From JAZDIT01 sp043804755 (GTDB taxonomy: Bacteria; Patescibacteriota; Minisyncoccia; Minisyncoccales; JAQTPW01): a DNA stretch of 12,116 nt. This document shows positions 1 through 6,174 of the stretch, piece by piece. Location: assembly GCA_043804755.1 (NCBI GenBank), contig JAZDIT010000013.1, positions 1 to 12,116 of the forward strand, given 5' to 3'. Made by a program: the position numbers and the translations under genes. The notes beneath the pieces are model-generated. The model saw only the letters and a program-made list of their open reading frames with translations, was not told the origin of the DNA and ran no database searches. Numbering within the stretch: position 1 is the stretch's first letter; every line of letters begins with the position of its first letter.

Positions 1-156
1 GATTTTTGCGGCTTTCGATACTTCGTTCACTCCGTTTCTTTCGCAGATATTCCAAATATTATCCGCTGTTTCCATCGAAAAAATAGCCTCTTTTAAATCC
101 GACGGAAGTTTTTCAAAAAATTCCCAATTTTGTTCTTTTGTATATTCTTTTAGCAT
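1..156 (-). CDS. Hypothetical protein, N-terminal 52 residues only (runs off left edge)
   Basis: The frame opens at an ATG (complement of 154-156) and stays open to the window edge, giving MLKEYTKEQNWEFFEKLPSD and 32 further residues. The visible part is acidic and probably helical, with a segment reading LKEAIFSMETADNIWNICER. It has no signal peptide or membrane segment. It starts 21 nt downstream of the VirB6-like gene on the same strand, so it is probably the last visible gene of the ksgA transcription unit. I see no Shine-Dalgarno sequence; the spacer contains only an A-rich run. The pattern of a short 'LP.DLKEAIFS.ETA' start seems familiar from hypothetical parcubacterial proteins, but that is memory rather than a search. 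No function is proposed. The coding call rests on the open frame and tight same-strand spacing. Confidence 0.6.
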   Translation of the reverse strand, partial: MLKEYTKEQNWEFFEKLPSDLKEAIFSMETADNIWNICERNGVNEVSKAAKI

Positions 157-177
157 AAGATTTTTTTACCGGTTTTC

Positions 178-2391
178 TTACTTTTTCTGTCGTTTTTGCT
201 GAGAAACCTGCAGGTCATTGGCATCAGCGATGGAATCTATAAGATGCCTTAGTCTTCCCATTTCTGCTATATCAGCTTGCGTTCTTGCCGGTTTACTTGA
301 AAGCTCTCTTAAACGGTCGTTTAATTTACCGATATCTTCAATTATTTTATCTGTTCCAGTTAATTTAGACTGAGCGTACCTTTGGGTCAGCCTGTTGATA
401 TTTTTAATATCTTCACCTCCTTTGAGGGGAGACATACCCAATCCTTGTGCGGCAGAGCTTGCTAAATAGCGAGGGAGAGCAAGATTCTTTCCCTCAGCAG
501 GATTAATATACCAATCAACTCCTTTATTATCTGCAAACTTCTGGAGGGCATCGGTGAAGTCTCTCCCAAGATTTCTGCCGGCGGTAGACACTTGGTTTCC
601 TCCCCAAAACTTATTAGCAGCTTCCATTAAAGCAGAATCTTTCCACCAACCTTTTTGTAATTGTTTTATATCTTCTTCACTCTTTGCACGCGCAATAATT
701 TTGTTCTGAAGTGTTCCATATTCTTTCCTATCGTCTTCATCAATGCCGCCAATTAGTTTATCAGGATCTGTAGAAAGAAAATTGGCAGTAGTGGCGTCTT
801 TTATCCTGGCAAATTCCTTTAATATTCCAGTTTTGTTTCGAATATTACCTCCTTCGAGTTTTTCGATAGCATCACTATCCTCCGCTTGGGTATAATATCC
901 GTAAGCGTCGATCATCTCTTCGTCAGAAAGAGGCGAGGTAACAAATTTATCATCGGTGGCATGTCCGATTTGTTTTTTGTCCATTATGGCAGATATAATT
1001 GCCGCTTTTTCAGCTTTAGTTTTGCCTCTTGTGCGCATGACACCCAAGTTTTCATCGACGCCTCGTTTCATCGCTTCGTCATGGGCGGTTTTTGCGGCTT
1101 CTTGCTCAGATTTTGTGATCCCTCTCATACCGGAAATCCCAACAGTGCGTTGTGCATCGCCAACCACGGAAGCCATTGTTCTTTTTGCCCAACCACTAAT
1201 TCCCTTTTGACTTTTCCCCCAAGCAGGATTCGCAGAACTTGCCAATCCCTGAAGACTTTGCCTGACGTCCTTAGGTATTTTGTCTCCGATAAAGGCTTTG
1301 CTCCTCCGTGCCGCAAAATTACCGACATTTTTCCCAGCCTTCTTTCCAAATTCCACAATTTTATCGGCTCCCATAGCTCCCGTTTTCAAACTTAAAATGA
1401 ATCCTGCGACTATGAAAATAAGGGGTATGATATTCGGCAGGAGAGCATTGAAGAAAACAAAACCGCTATCGAACTTAATATTCAGTGTCTGAACACTTTC
1501 CTGAACCTTTTCCGCTAAATAAAGGAAAAATCCTCCGGTGACGCCTATAAAACACCATTGCATGAGTTGATTTAGCCACTGATCAAAAAACTTCTTCGTT
1601 TGAGGAAGGATATAAGCCACAAAAGCAAGCGGAGAAAGTATAACGAGCATCCATATGGCCACGTATCTTGCGATAAAAATCAGGCAGAACATTCCCAAAA
1701 TCATAATGAGTACGAAATTGAAAACAATAAGCACCACAGTTTGCATTATGATGTCTAACTGTTTAGTCAAGCTGAGCATTCCCGATGTAAAATAAGTGGC
1801 CAAGTTGTTGCCGATGTCGTTGAGTGTATTAATGAAATTTTTCGAACCGGTTAAGGGTGCAGTAAAATAATGCATCAGAATGTTTGAGGCATCCACAACC
1901 AAGCCAATCAGTACCGGTGCAAAATTTATCAACAGCGCTATTATCACTAAGTTCACCAAAAGTTTTTGTGTCTTGACTCCTCCTATTCTTAAAATGGTTT
2001 GAAAAGCGATATATACCAATATCAAAACCAGAATCATATTAACGAAACTCTGGGTGACGGATAGTCCGGCCAAAATTACCGGATTATTGGTTGGATCTAC
2101 CGACGGATCTCCGGGCCTTGTATAACTCCACCTGATAAAATCAGGACTGATAATGAAATTAAGCAAACCTCCCACCAAACTGGATAAAAGACCGCTGATA
2201 AGCAGAACAACCTGCAGAATCAGCATCACAAACATATTGGGCAATCCCATGATTGCTCCTGTTATCCAGTCCCAAACCGCGGCTCTTGCAGAGTGAGGAA
2301 AAAACAAAATTCCTAAAACTAAAAACGGCAGGAAAGAAAACAGAGGAAATTTCTTGAAATAATAAAAAATTTTGATAGAGAGGTTGGTCAT
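178..2391 (-). CDS. VirB6/TrbL-like polytopic membrane protein
   Basis: A 737-residue protein with two halves. Residues about 14-38 form a signal peptide-like segment ending in SARAA. Hydrophobic membrane segments follow at about 52-82, 107-131, 143-166, 215-260 (two), 278-293 and 318-336. Residues 340-737 are hydrophilic, charged and probably cytoplasmic. This layout fits the TrbL/VirB6 family, the polytopic inner-membrane channel component of type IV secretion, which CPR genomes often carry. The assignment rests on topology and general resemblance, as there is no single catalytic motif. No other secretion gene lies in the window, so a role in DNA uptake, pilus assembly or secretion is inference. 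It starts 31 nt after ksgA. A TATAAT lies exactly 6 nt before its ATG, so it may also be transcribed separately. No Shine-Dalgarno sequence is visible. Confidence 0.72.
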   Translation of the reverse strand: MTNLSIKIFYYFKKFPLFSFLPFLVLGILFFPHSARAAVWDWITGAIMGLPNMFVMLILQVVLLISGLLSSLVGGLLNFIISPDFIRWSYTRPGDPSVDPTNNPVILAGLSVTQSFVNMILVLILVYIAFQTILRIGGVKTQKLLVNLVIIALLINFAPVLIGLVVDASNILMHYFTAPLTGSKNFINTLNDIGNNLATYFTSGMLSLTKQLDIIMQTVVLIVFNFVLIMILGMFCLIFIARYVAIWMLVILSPLAFVAYILPQTKKFFDQWLNQLMQWCFIGVTGGFFLYLAEKVQESVQTLNIKFDSGFVFFNALLPNIIPLIFIVAGFILSLKTGAMGADKIVEFGKKAGKNVGNFAARRSKAFIGDKIPKDVRQSLQGLASSANPAWGKSQKGISGWAKRTMASVVGDAQRTVGISGMRGITKSEQEAAKTAHDEAMKRGVDENLGVMRTRGKTKAEKAAIISAIMDKKQIGHATDDKFVTSPLSDEEMIDAYGYYTQAEDSDAIEKLEGGNIRNKTGILKEFARIKDATTANFLSTDPDKLIGGIDEDDRKEYGTLQNKIIARAKSEEDIKQLQKGWWKDSALMEAANKFWGGNQVSTAGRNLGRDFTDALQKFADNKGVDWYINPAEGKNLALPRYLASSAAQGLGMSPLKGGEDIKNINRLTQRYAQSKLTGTDKIIEDIGKLNDRLRELSSKPARTQADIAEMGRLRHLIDSIADANDLQVSQQKRQKK

Positions 2392-2397
2392 TTAATT

Positions 2398-2403
2398 ATT
2401 ATA
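2398..2403 (-). promoter_or_regulatory. Candidate -10 element of the VirB6-like gene
   Basis: The minus strand reads TATAAT here, followed by 6 nt (AATTAA) and the ATG, so transcription would begin at or next to the start codon. No good -35 is visible; the best is TTAATC with a 17 bp spacer. The region is AT-rich, so chance occurrence is possible. The same spacing recurs at ksgA and comM. Confidence 0.4.
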
Positions 2404-2422
2404 ATATAATACCACGAATTGA

Positions 2423-3259
2423 TTAATAGGTGGAAGCCAATTTTACCCAATCTTCCACATTTAAAGTTTCGGCTCTTCGAGTCGGCTGGATGTTATTTTC
2501 CGAAAGCCAAAAAACAACCTTTTCTTTACTTAATTTTAAACCTTTGGACAGATTATTCAAAATCTGTTTTCTCGGCTGAGAAAATCCCGATTTAACAATC
2601 CTGAAAAACAGATCTGTGTTTACCGTTTGCTGTTTACTGTTTACTGCTATCTTGATAATTGCGCTATCTACGTTCGGTTGCGGCCAGAAGGACCTTTTGG
2701 AAATATAAACTACAATTTTCGGAGCCGCATAAAACTGGACGGAAACCGCCAAAAGATTCATCCTGGGAGGTTTTGCACAAATCCTCTGTGCCACCTCTTT
2801 CTGGACTATAAAAACCATCTCTTTCGGAGGATTTTTCGCTTCCAAAAAGCTTCTTATAATCGGAGCCGTCAGGTAAAAGGGTAGGTTGGCGGCTACTTTA
2901 TAACCGTTAGATTTAAGATTAAAGTTTTCAGATTTAGAGATCCTGGCGTCTCCCTGGACAATCTCAATATTTTTAAGACCCGCAAGCGTTTCCTCCAGAA
3001 TTTCCAGCATTTTGGGATCCTTCTCTATAGCTATAACCTTTCTGGCCTTTTCGGCTAATTCCCGGGTCAAAGTGCCTATTCCCGGACCGATTTCCAGGAT
3101 AATATCCTCTTTTTTAACGGCTGCCGCTTCAATGAAGCGTTTTATAACCCCTTTATCAACCAAAAAATTCTGCCCAAACTTCTTTTGGGCTCGCGCTGCA
3201 TGCTTTTTAAGCAGATTTTGAACGGTTATTCTTGAATTTAAGTTCGTTAAAGCGTCCAT
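2423..3259 (-). CDS. ksgA: 16S rRNA (adenine(1518)-N6/adenine(1519)-N6)-dimethyltransferase KsgA
   Basis: KsgA (RsmA) uses S-adenosylmethionine to dimethylate two adjacent adenines near the 3' end of 16S rRNA late in 30S assembly. At 278 residues it has typical family length. Visible motifs are KKFGQNFLVD (26-35), the SAM-binding glycine loop EIGPGIGTLT (56-65), the acidic residue after strand 2 (IEKD, 78-81), D104 in QGD, the catalytic motif NLPF (125-128), and the C-terminal FSQPRKQILNNL (226-237) and RRAETL (261-266). Motif IV is NLPF rather than the usual NLPY; as I recall, Phe also occurs there in mitochondrial relatives, so activity is likely kept. The loop at about 204-216 is encoded by a 7-nt tandem repeat. 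It diverges from the M23 peptidase gene. The start has no Shine-Dalgarno sequence but has a -10-like hexamer 6 nt upstream. Confidence 0.95.
   Translation of the reverse strand: MDALTNLNSRITVQNLLKKHAARAQKKFGQNFLVDKGVIKRFIEAAAVKKEDIILEIGPGIGTLTRELAEKARKVIAIEKDPKMLEILEETLAGLKNIEIVQGDARISKSENFNLKSNGYKVAANLPFYLTAPIIRSFLEAKNPPKEMVFIVQKEVAQRICAKPPRMNLLAVSVQFYAAPKIVVYISKRSFWPQPNVDSAIIKIAVNSKQQTVNTDLFFRIVKSGFSQPRKQILNNLSKGLKLSKEKVVFWLSENNIQPTRRAETLNVEDWVKLASTY
2617..2644 (+). repeat. Four 7-nt tandem repeats inside ksgA
   Basis: Read on the plus strand the units are TGTTTAC, CGTTTGC, TGTTTAC and TGTTTAC. They encode part of a variable loop (around NSKQQTVNT) in KsgA between the conserved VDSAI and FSQPRKQ motifs. 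A 7-nt unit is not a multiple of three, so gain or loss of one copy would shift the reading frame. Confidence 0.85.
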
Positions 3260-3265
3260 TAGCCC

Positions 3266-3271
3266 ATTCTA
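3266..3271 (-). promoter_or_regulatory. Candidate -10 element of ksgA
   Basis: The minus strand reads TAGAAT, 5/6 to the TATAAT consensus, followed by 6 nt (GGGCTA) and the ATG. This would place the transcription start at the start codon. No convincing -35 is seen; the position 17 bp upstream reads TCCCTT. Support comes mainly from the identical spacing at comM and the VirB6-like gene. Confidence 0.4.
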
Positions 3272-3321
3272 CTACATTTACCCCGCGTAAGGGAAACTCC
3301 ACTAGTTTTCCACAGAAGCCC

Positions 3322-3349
3322 TTGACTTCGGTTTTGAACGGAGTAGATT
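3322..3349 (+). promoter_or_regulatory. Candidate sigma-70 promoter of the LysM/M23 peptidase gene
   Basis: TTGACT (3322-3327) and TAGATT (3344-3349) are separated by 16 bp. They match 5/6 and 4/6 of the consensus. The predicted start is near 3355-3357, so the coding start must lie downstream. That excludes most of the open frame that begins at 3306 and fits an ATT start at 3411 with a leader of about 55 nt. Confidence 0.5.
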
Positions 3350-3410
3350 AGAACAAACGGCTCTTTCCCGCGCAAATTCAGGTATCCCCAGGCTCGCAGG
3401 GCAAAAAACC

Positions 3411-4484
3411 ATTCCTACCTTATCCAAACGTTTTTCGAATAAAATAACCACAAAATTCAAGGGTTTCATCAAGGACCCCTTTTTCTATTTAGCAACAGTC
3501 GCAGCTTTTCTGCTTATTTTGGCATCTTTTGTGCCCAGAGTGTGGGGAGGAGGGTCAGCATCTTCCGTTAATCTGATTTCGGACCAGATTCAGCTTGATT
3601 CGGCATCCAATAATTCATATGCCGCGGCAGCCGTTTTACAACAAGAATCTCCCGATTTTACCTTAATCCATGGGAACAGCCTTTTGGCAGTAGCTCCTCC
3701 CATGACGGTTACTCCGCAGGTTTTGGGAGCAATTTTGGGTGAAACGGAAGCTACCAGACGGGAAATTATCGAATATGAGGTCAAATCCGGCGACACCTTT
3801 AGCGGAATTGCCGAAAATTTCGGCATTTCCCTGAACACAATTCTTTGGGCAAATAATTTGAGCAAGGGTTCAACGCTGAAAGCCGGGCAAAAACTCGTAA
3901 TTGCACCAGTTTCCGGAGTAATTTACCACGTTAAGTCCGGAGATACGGTATCGGAAATCGCGGATAAATACAAAGCCAAAGCTGATGAGATAGTTGCTTT
4001 TAACGAGCTTTCTTCAGAAGGAGATATCTTTATCGGGGATATTCTGGTTATCCCGGATGGCACAATGCCGGCTACGGTCTCCGCCTTGTCCTATGTACAA
4101 GTGCCGGTTGCTTCAAGCTATTTCATATGTCCTATCGCGGCCCCCTGCCGTATTACTCAAAGACTTCACTGGTATAATGCGGTAGATTTCAGTCATGGAA
4201 AGTGCGGTGATTCCATTTATGCGGCCGCAGGGGGAACGGTTACATCAATAAAATACGGATGGAATGGCGGCGGAGGTAATACCATTACTATTTTGCATCC
4301 CAACGGAGTGGCAACGAGCTATGGTCATGTTCAGGCAGTTTTGGTAAGTCCGGGAGATCAGGTTTACCAGGGCCAGATAATCGCTTTAGTGGGCGGCCAG
4401 CCGGGAACCCCGGGCTCCGGGTTGTCAACAGGATGCCATGTCCATTTTGCCGTCCACGGCGGGAACAATCCTTTCTCAAAATAG
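3411..4484 (+). CDS. Membrane-anchored LysM-LysM-M23 family metallopeptidase
   Basis: A predicted cell-surface peptidoglycan hydrolase. Two LysM modules (EYEVKSGDTFSGIAENFGIS and YHVKSGDTVSEIADKYKAKA) bind glycan. An M23 (LytM-like) domain follows, with AVDF, the catalytic-type SYGH, the zinc-binding HVHF, and paired cysteines around CGDSIYAAAGGTV and GCHVHF. The start is uncertain. The only canonical start before the LysM modules is a TTG at 3519, but it falls inside a hydrophobic anchor (FFYLATVAAFLLILASFV) whose frame continues upstream. No ATG, GTG or TTG lies in this frame between the stop at 3303 and 3519. I favour ATT at 3411, with AGGG 9 nt upstream, giving 357 residues with a basic N-terminus; ATC at 3468 is the alternative. 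From 3411 the LysM modules lie at about 121-165 and 171-215, and the M23 core at about 250-350. The usual first zinc-ligand His is Tyr255. It ends at TAG before a shared terminator. Confidence 0.85.
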   Translation: MPTLSKRFSNKITTKFKGFIKDPFFYLATVAAFLLILASFVPRVWGGGSASSVNLISDQIQLDSASNNSYAAAAVLQQESPDFTLIHGNSLLAVAPPMTVTPQVLGAILGETEATRREIIEYEVKSGDTFSGIAENFGISLNTILWANNLSKGSTLKAGQKLVIAPVSGVIYHVKSGDTVSEIADKYKAKADEIVAFNELSSEGDIFIGDILVIPDGTMPATVSALSYVQVPVASSYFICPIAAPCRITQRLHWYNAVDFSHGKCGDSIYAAAGGTVTSIKYGWNGGGGNTITILHPNGVATSYGHVQAVLVSPGDQVYQGQIIALVGGQPGTPGSGLSTGCHVHFAVHGGNNPFSK

Positions 4485-4510
4485 CTGTAAAATAAGGAAC
4501 GATGAATAAT

Positions 4511-4541
4511 AAAACCACCTTGCAAGGGCGGTTTTTGTTTT
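4511..4541. terminator. Bidirectional rho-independent terminator between the M23 gene and comM
   Basis: AAAACCACC (4511-4519) pairs with GGCGGTTTT (4527-4535) around a 7-nt loop, with one A-C mismatch on the plus strand that becomes a G-U pair on the minus strand. A T-rich run follows on the plus strand (4532-4541), and the A-rich run at 4507-4514 gives a U-tract for the minus strand. It lies between convergent genes, as expected for a shared terminator. Confidence 0.8.
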
Positions 4542-6066
4542 ATGACTCATCTTTTACTCGGTACATCAGCGCTTCGGCCACATGGTCAAAAAGTATATTG
4601 CCCGACTGGGATAGGTCAGCGATTGTCCTAGCTAGTTTTAAAACCCTATGGTATCCTCTTGCCGAAATCCTTCCGGAATCAACGTATTTTCGCAACAGAT
4701 CCTGGGATTTCAAATCGATTTGGCAGTGTTTTTTGATTTCCGGTATCCCCATTTCGGAATTGGTCAGGATACCCGCCTCTCCAAATCTTTCTTTTTGAAA
4801 CATACGGGCGAATTCAACTTTCTGTCTTATTTTCTGGCTTGAATTTTCTTCGTCAGGAGAAGTGAGTTTTTCATATTTTAAAGGTGGGACGTCGATAAAG
4901 AGATCGATTCTGTCCATAAGAGGCCCTGAAAGTTTCCTTCTGTACATCGATATCTGCGACTGGCTACATGTACATTTTTTAACAGGATCATTCAGATATC
5001 CGCAGGGACATGGATTGGTTGCGGCAACGAGCATAAACCGGGCCGGCAGATTCATTACGGTTTTGGCGCGCAAAACCGTCACTTCCCCTTCTTCAAGCGG
5101 CTGTCTCAGCGATTCCAGGGCATCGCGGTGGAATTCGGGAAATTCATCAAGGAATAAGACACCTCTGTGGGCTAAGGTGATTTCTCCCGGCCTCGGAGGA
5201 TTTCCGCCTCCGATCAAGGCAGCCTCGGAAGAGGTGTGATGGGGAGAACGGAACGGCCGCAGGTTGATCAGCGGTTTGCCCTGGGGCAAAAATCCGCTTA
5301 CGCTGTATATTTTTGTGACTTCCAAAGTTTCGTTAAAAGACAGGGGAGGTAATATGGAAATTATTGATTTTGCCAGAAGGGTTTTGCCCGTTCCCGGAGG
5401 GCCGGAAAATAAAATATTGTGCGAGCCGGCTGCGGCAATCTCCAAAGCTCTTTTTGCGTATTCCTGGCCTTTTACGCATCCCAAATCCATGGGGAAGATC
5501 GGATTTCCCAGAAATTCCTCTATATTTGTTTCGGCGGGAGTAATATCTGTCTTCCCTTCAAGATAAGAAATGGTTTCTTTCAAATTTCCAACGCCGATTA
5601 CTTTTATTCCTTTTACGAGAGCAGCTTCCTTTGCGTTTTCTTTGGGTAAAATAATTTCGGTGAAATTATTTTTGGCGGCAGACAGGGCAAAAGACAAGCA
5701 CCCCCTTATAGGTCTGAGTTTTCCGTCCAAAGCCAGTTCTCCCAGGAAAATTCTTCCGTTAAAATCAAAGTTTATCTGTTTTGAAGCCGTTAAAAAACTT
5801 AAAGCAATCGGCAGGTCGTACAGAGCCCCTTCTTTTTTGAGGTCGGCCGGAGCCAAAGAAATTAAAACCCTGACCGGCTGGTGGTGCGGGGATTTAAAAA
5901 GAGAACTTTTAATCGCCGAATCAACCCTTTCTTTCGATTCCTGAACGGCTTTGTCCGGAAGGCCGACAATATTAAAGCAGGGAAGCCCGTAAGAAACGTC
6001 GGCTTCCACTTCAACGATTTGGGCGTCGAGCCCCACTATGGCTGCGGAATATACTTTTGAAGGCAT
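4540..6066 (-). CDS. comM: YifB/ComM family Mg chelatase-like AAA ATPase
   Basis: A full-length (508 residues) member of the YifB/ComM family. In naturally transformable bacteria ComM is a hexameric helicase that promotes branch migration during integration of incoming DNA. The N-terminal domain (1-170) begins with the family signature SAAIVGLDAQIVEVE and includes SYGLPCFNIVGLPDKAVQES. The ATPase core has Walker A GPPGTGKT (222-229), the segment FRSPHHTSSEAALIGGG (272-288), Walker B LFLDE (304-308), sensor 1 AATNPCPCG (348-356) and a cysteine cluster (C353, C355, C365, C367). The C-terminal helix ISARGYHRVLKLARTIADL (467-485) is the sensor 2 region. It shares a terminator with the convergent M23 gene and diverges from the Nudix-like gene. 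There is no Shine-Dalgarno sequence; a perfect TATAAT ends 6 nt before the ATG. Involvement in DNA uptake here is inference from the family. Confidence 0.94.
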   Translation of the reverse strand: MPSKVYSAAIVGLDAQIVEVEADVSYGLPCFNIVGLPDKAVQESKERVDSAIKSSLFKSPHHQPVRVLISLAPADLKKEGALYDLPIALSFLTASKQINFDFNGRIFLGELALDGKLRPIRGCLSFALSAAKNNFTEIILPKENAKEAALVKGIKVIGVGNLKETISYLEGKTDITPAETNIEEFLGNPIFPMDLGCVKGQEYAKRALEIAAAGSHNILFSGPPGTGKTLLAKSIISILPPLSFNETLEVTKIYSVSGFLPQGKPLINLRPFRSPHHTSSEAALIGGGNPPRPGEITLAHRGVLFLDEFPEFHRDALESLRQPLEEGEVTVLRAKTVMNLPARFMLVAATNPCPCGYLNDPVKKCTCSQSQISMYRRKLSGPLMDRIDLFIDVPPLKYEKLTSPDEENSSQKIRQKVEFARMFQKERFGEAGILTNSEMGIPEIKKHCQIDLKSQDLLRKYVDSGRISARGYHRVLKLARTIADLSQSGNILFDHVAEALMYRVKDES

Positions 6067-6072
6067 TCATTC

Positions 6073-6078
6073 ATTATA
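6073..6078 (-). promoter_or_regulatory. Candidate -10 element of comM
   Basis: The minus strand reads TATAAT, then 6 nt (GAATGA), then ATG, which puts transcription start at the start codon. The -35 region is weak (TTTCAA with a 17 bp spacer, or TTCAAG with 16). A plus-strand promoter for the divergent gene lies about 40 bp away in the same intergenic space. Confidence 0.5.
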
Positions 6079-6113
6079 AATCGCAATGAGAGAACTTGAA
6101 AGTATTTTCTATC

Positions 6114-6141
6114 TTGACATTTTTAGTTTATTAAATATAAT
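6114..6141 (+). promoter_or_regulatory. Strong sigma-70 promoter of the Nudix-like gene
   Basis: TTGACA (6114-6119) and TATAAT (6136-6141) are both perfect consensus hexamers, with a 16 bp spacer. The predicted start is near 6148, leaving a leader of about 24-33 nt. This is the best promoter in the window. Confidence 0.85.
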
Positions 6142-6168
6142 AATCCCGGTACCTAAAATCTAAAGAAA

Positions 6169-6174
6169 GAGGTG
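6169..6174 (+). promoter_or_regulatory. Shine-Dalgarno sequence GAGGTG that bears on the start choice
   Basis: GAGGTG matches the complement of the 16S rRNA tail. It lies 6 nt before a TTG at 6181 but overlaps the GTG at 6172. It therefore favours TTG 6181 as the true start of the Nudix-like gene. Confidence 0.6.

Noticed and set aside
2423..3259. Possible Erm-type antibiotic resistance methyltransferase
   Set aside because: The Lys-Phe-Gly-Gln-Asn-Phe-Leu N-terminal motif, the length, and the C-terminal FSQPRKQ and RRAETL segments are those of housekeeping KsgA, not of Erm.
3306..3314. DnaA-box-like TTTTCCACA
   Set aside because: It is a single site with one mismatch to TTATCCACA and no cluster or AT-rich unwinding region nearby, so there is no support for an origin.
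3306..3410. Treating the whole open frame from 3306 as part of the M23 protein
   Set aside because: A promoter-like pair lies inside it at 3322-3349, and it contains no canonical or well-placed near-canonical start before about 3384.
4540..6066. Magnesium chelatase subunit of chlorophyll biosynthesis
   Set aside because: The N-terminal YifB domain and the full YifB/ComM layout identify it as ComM-like; no tetrapyrrole gene is nearby.
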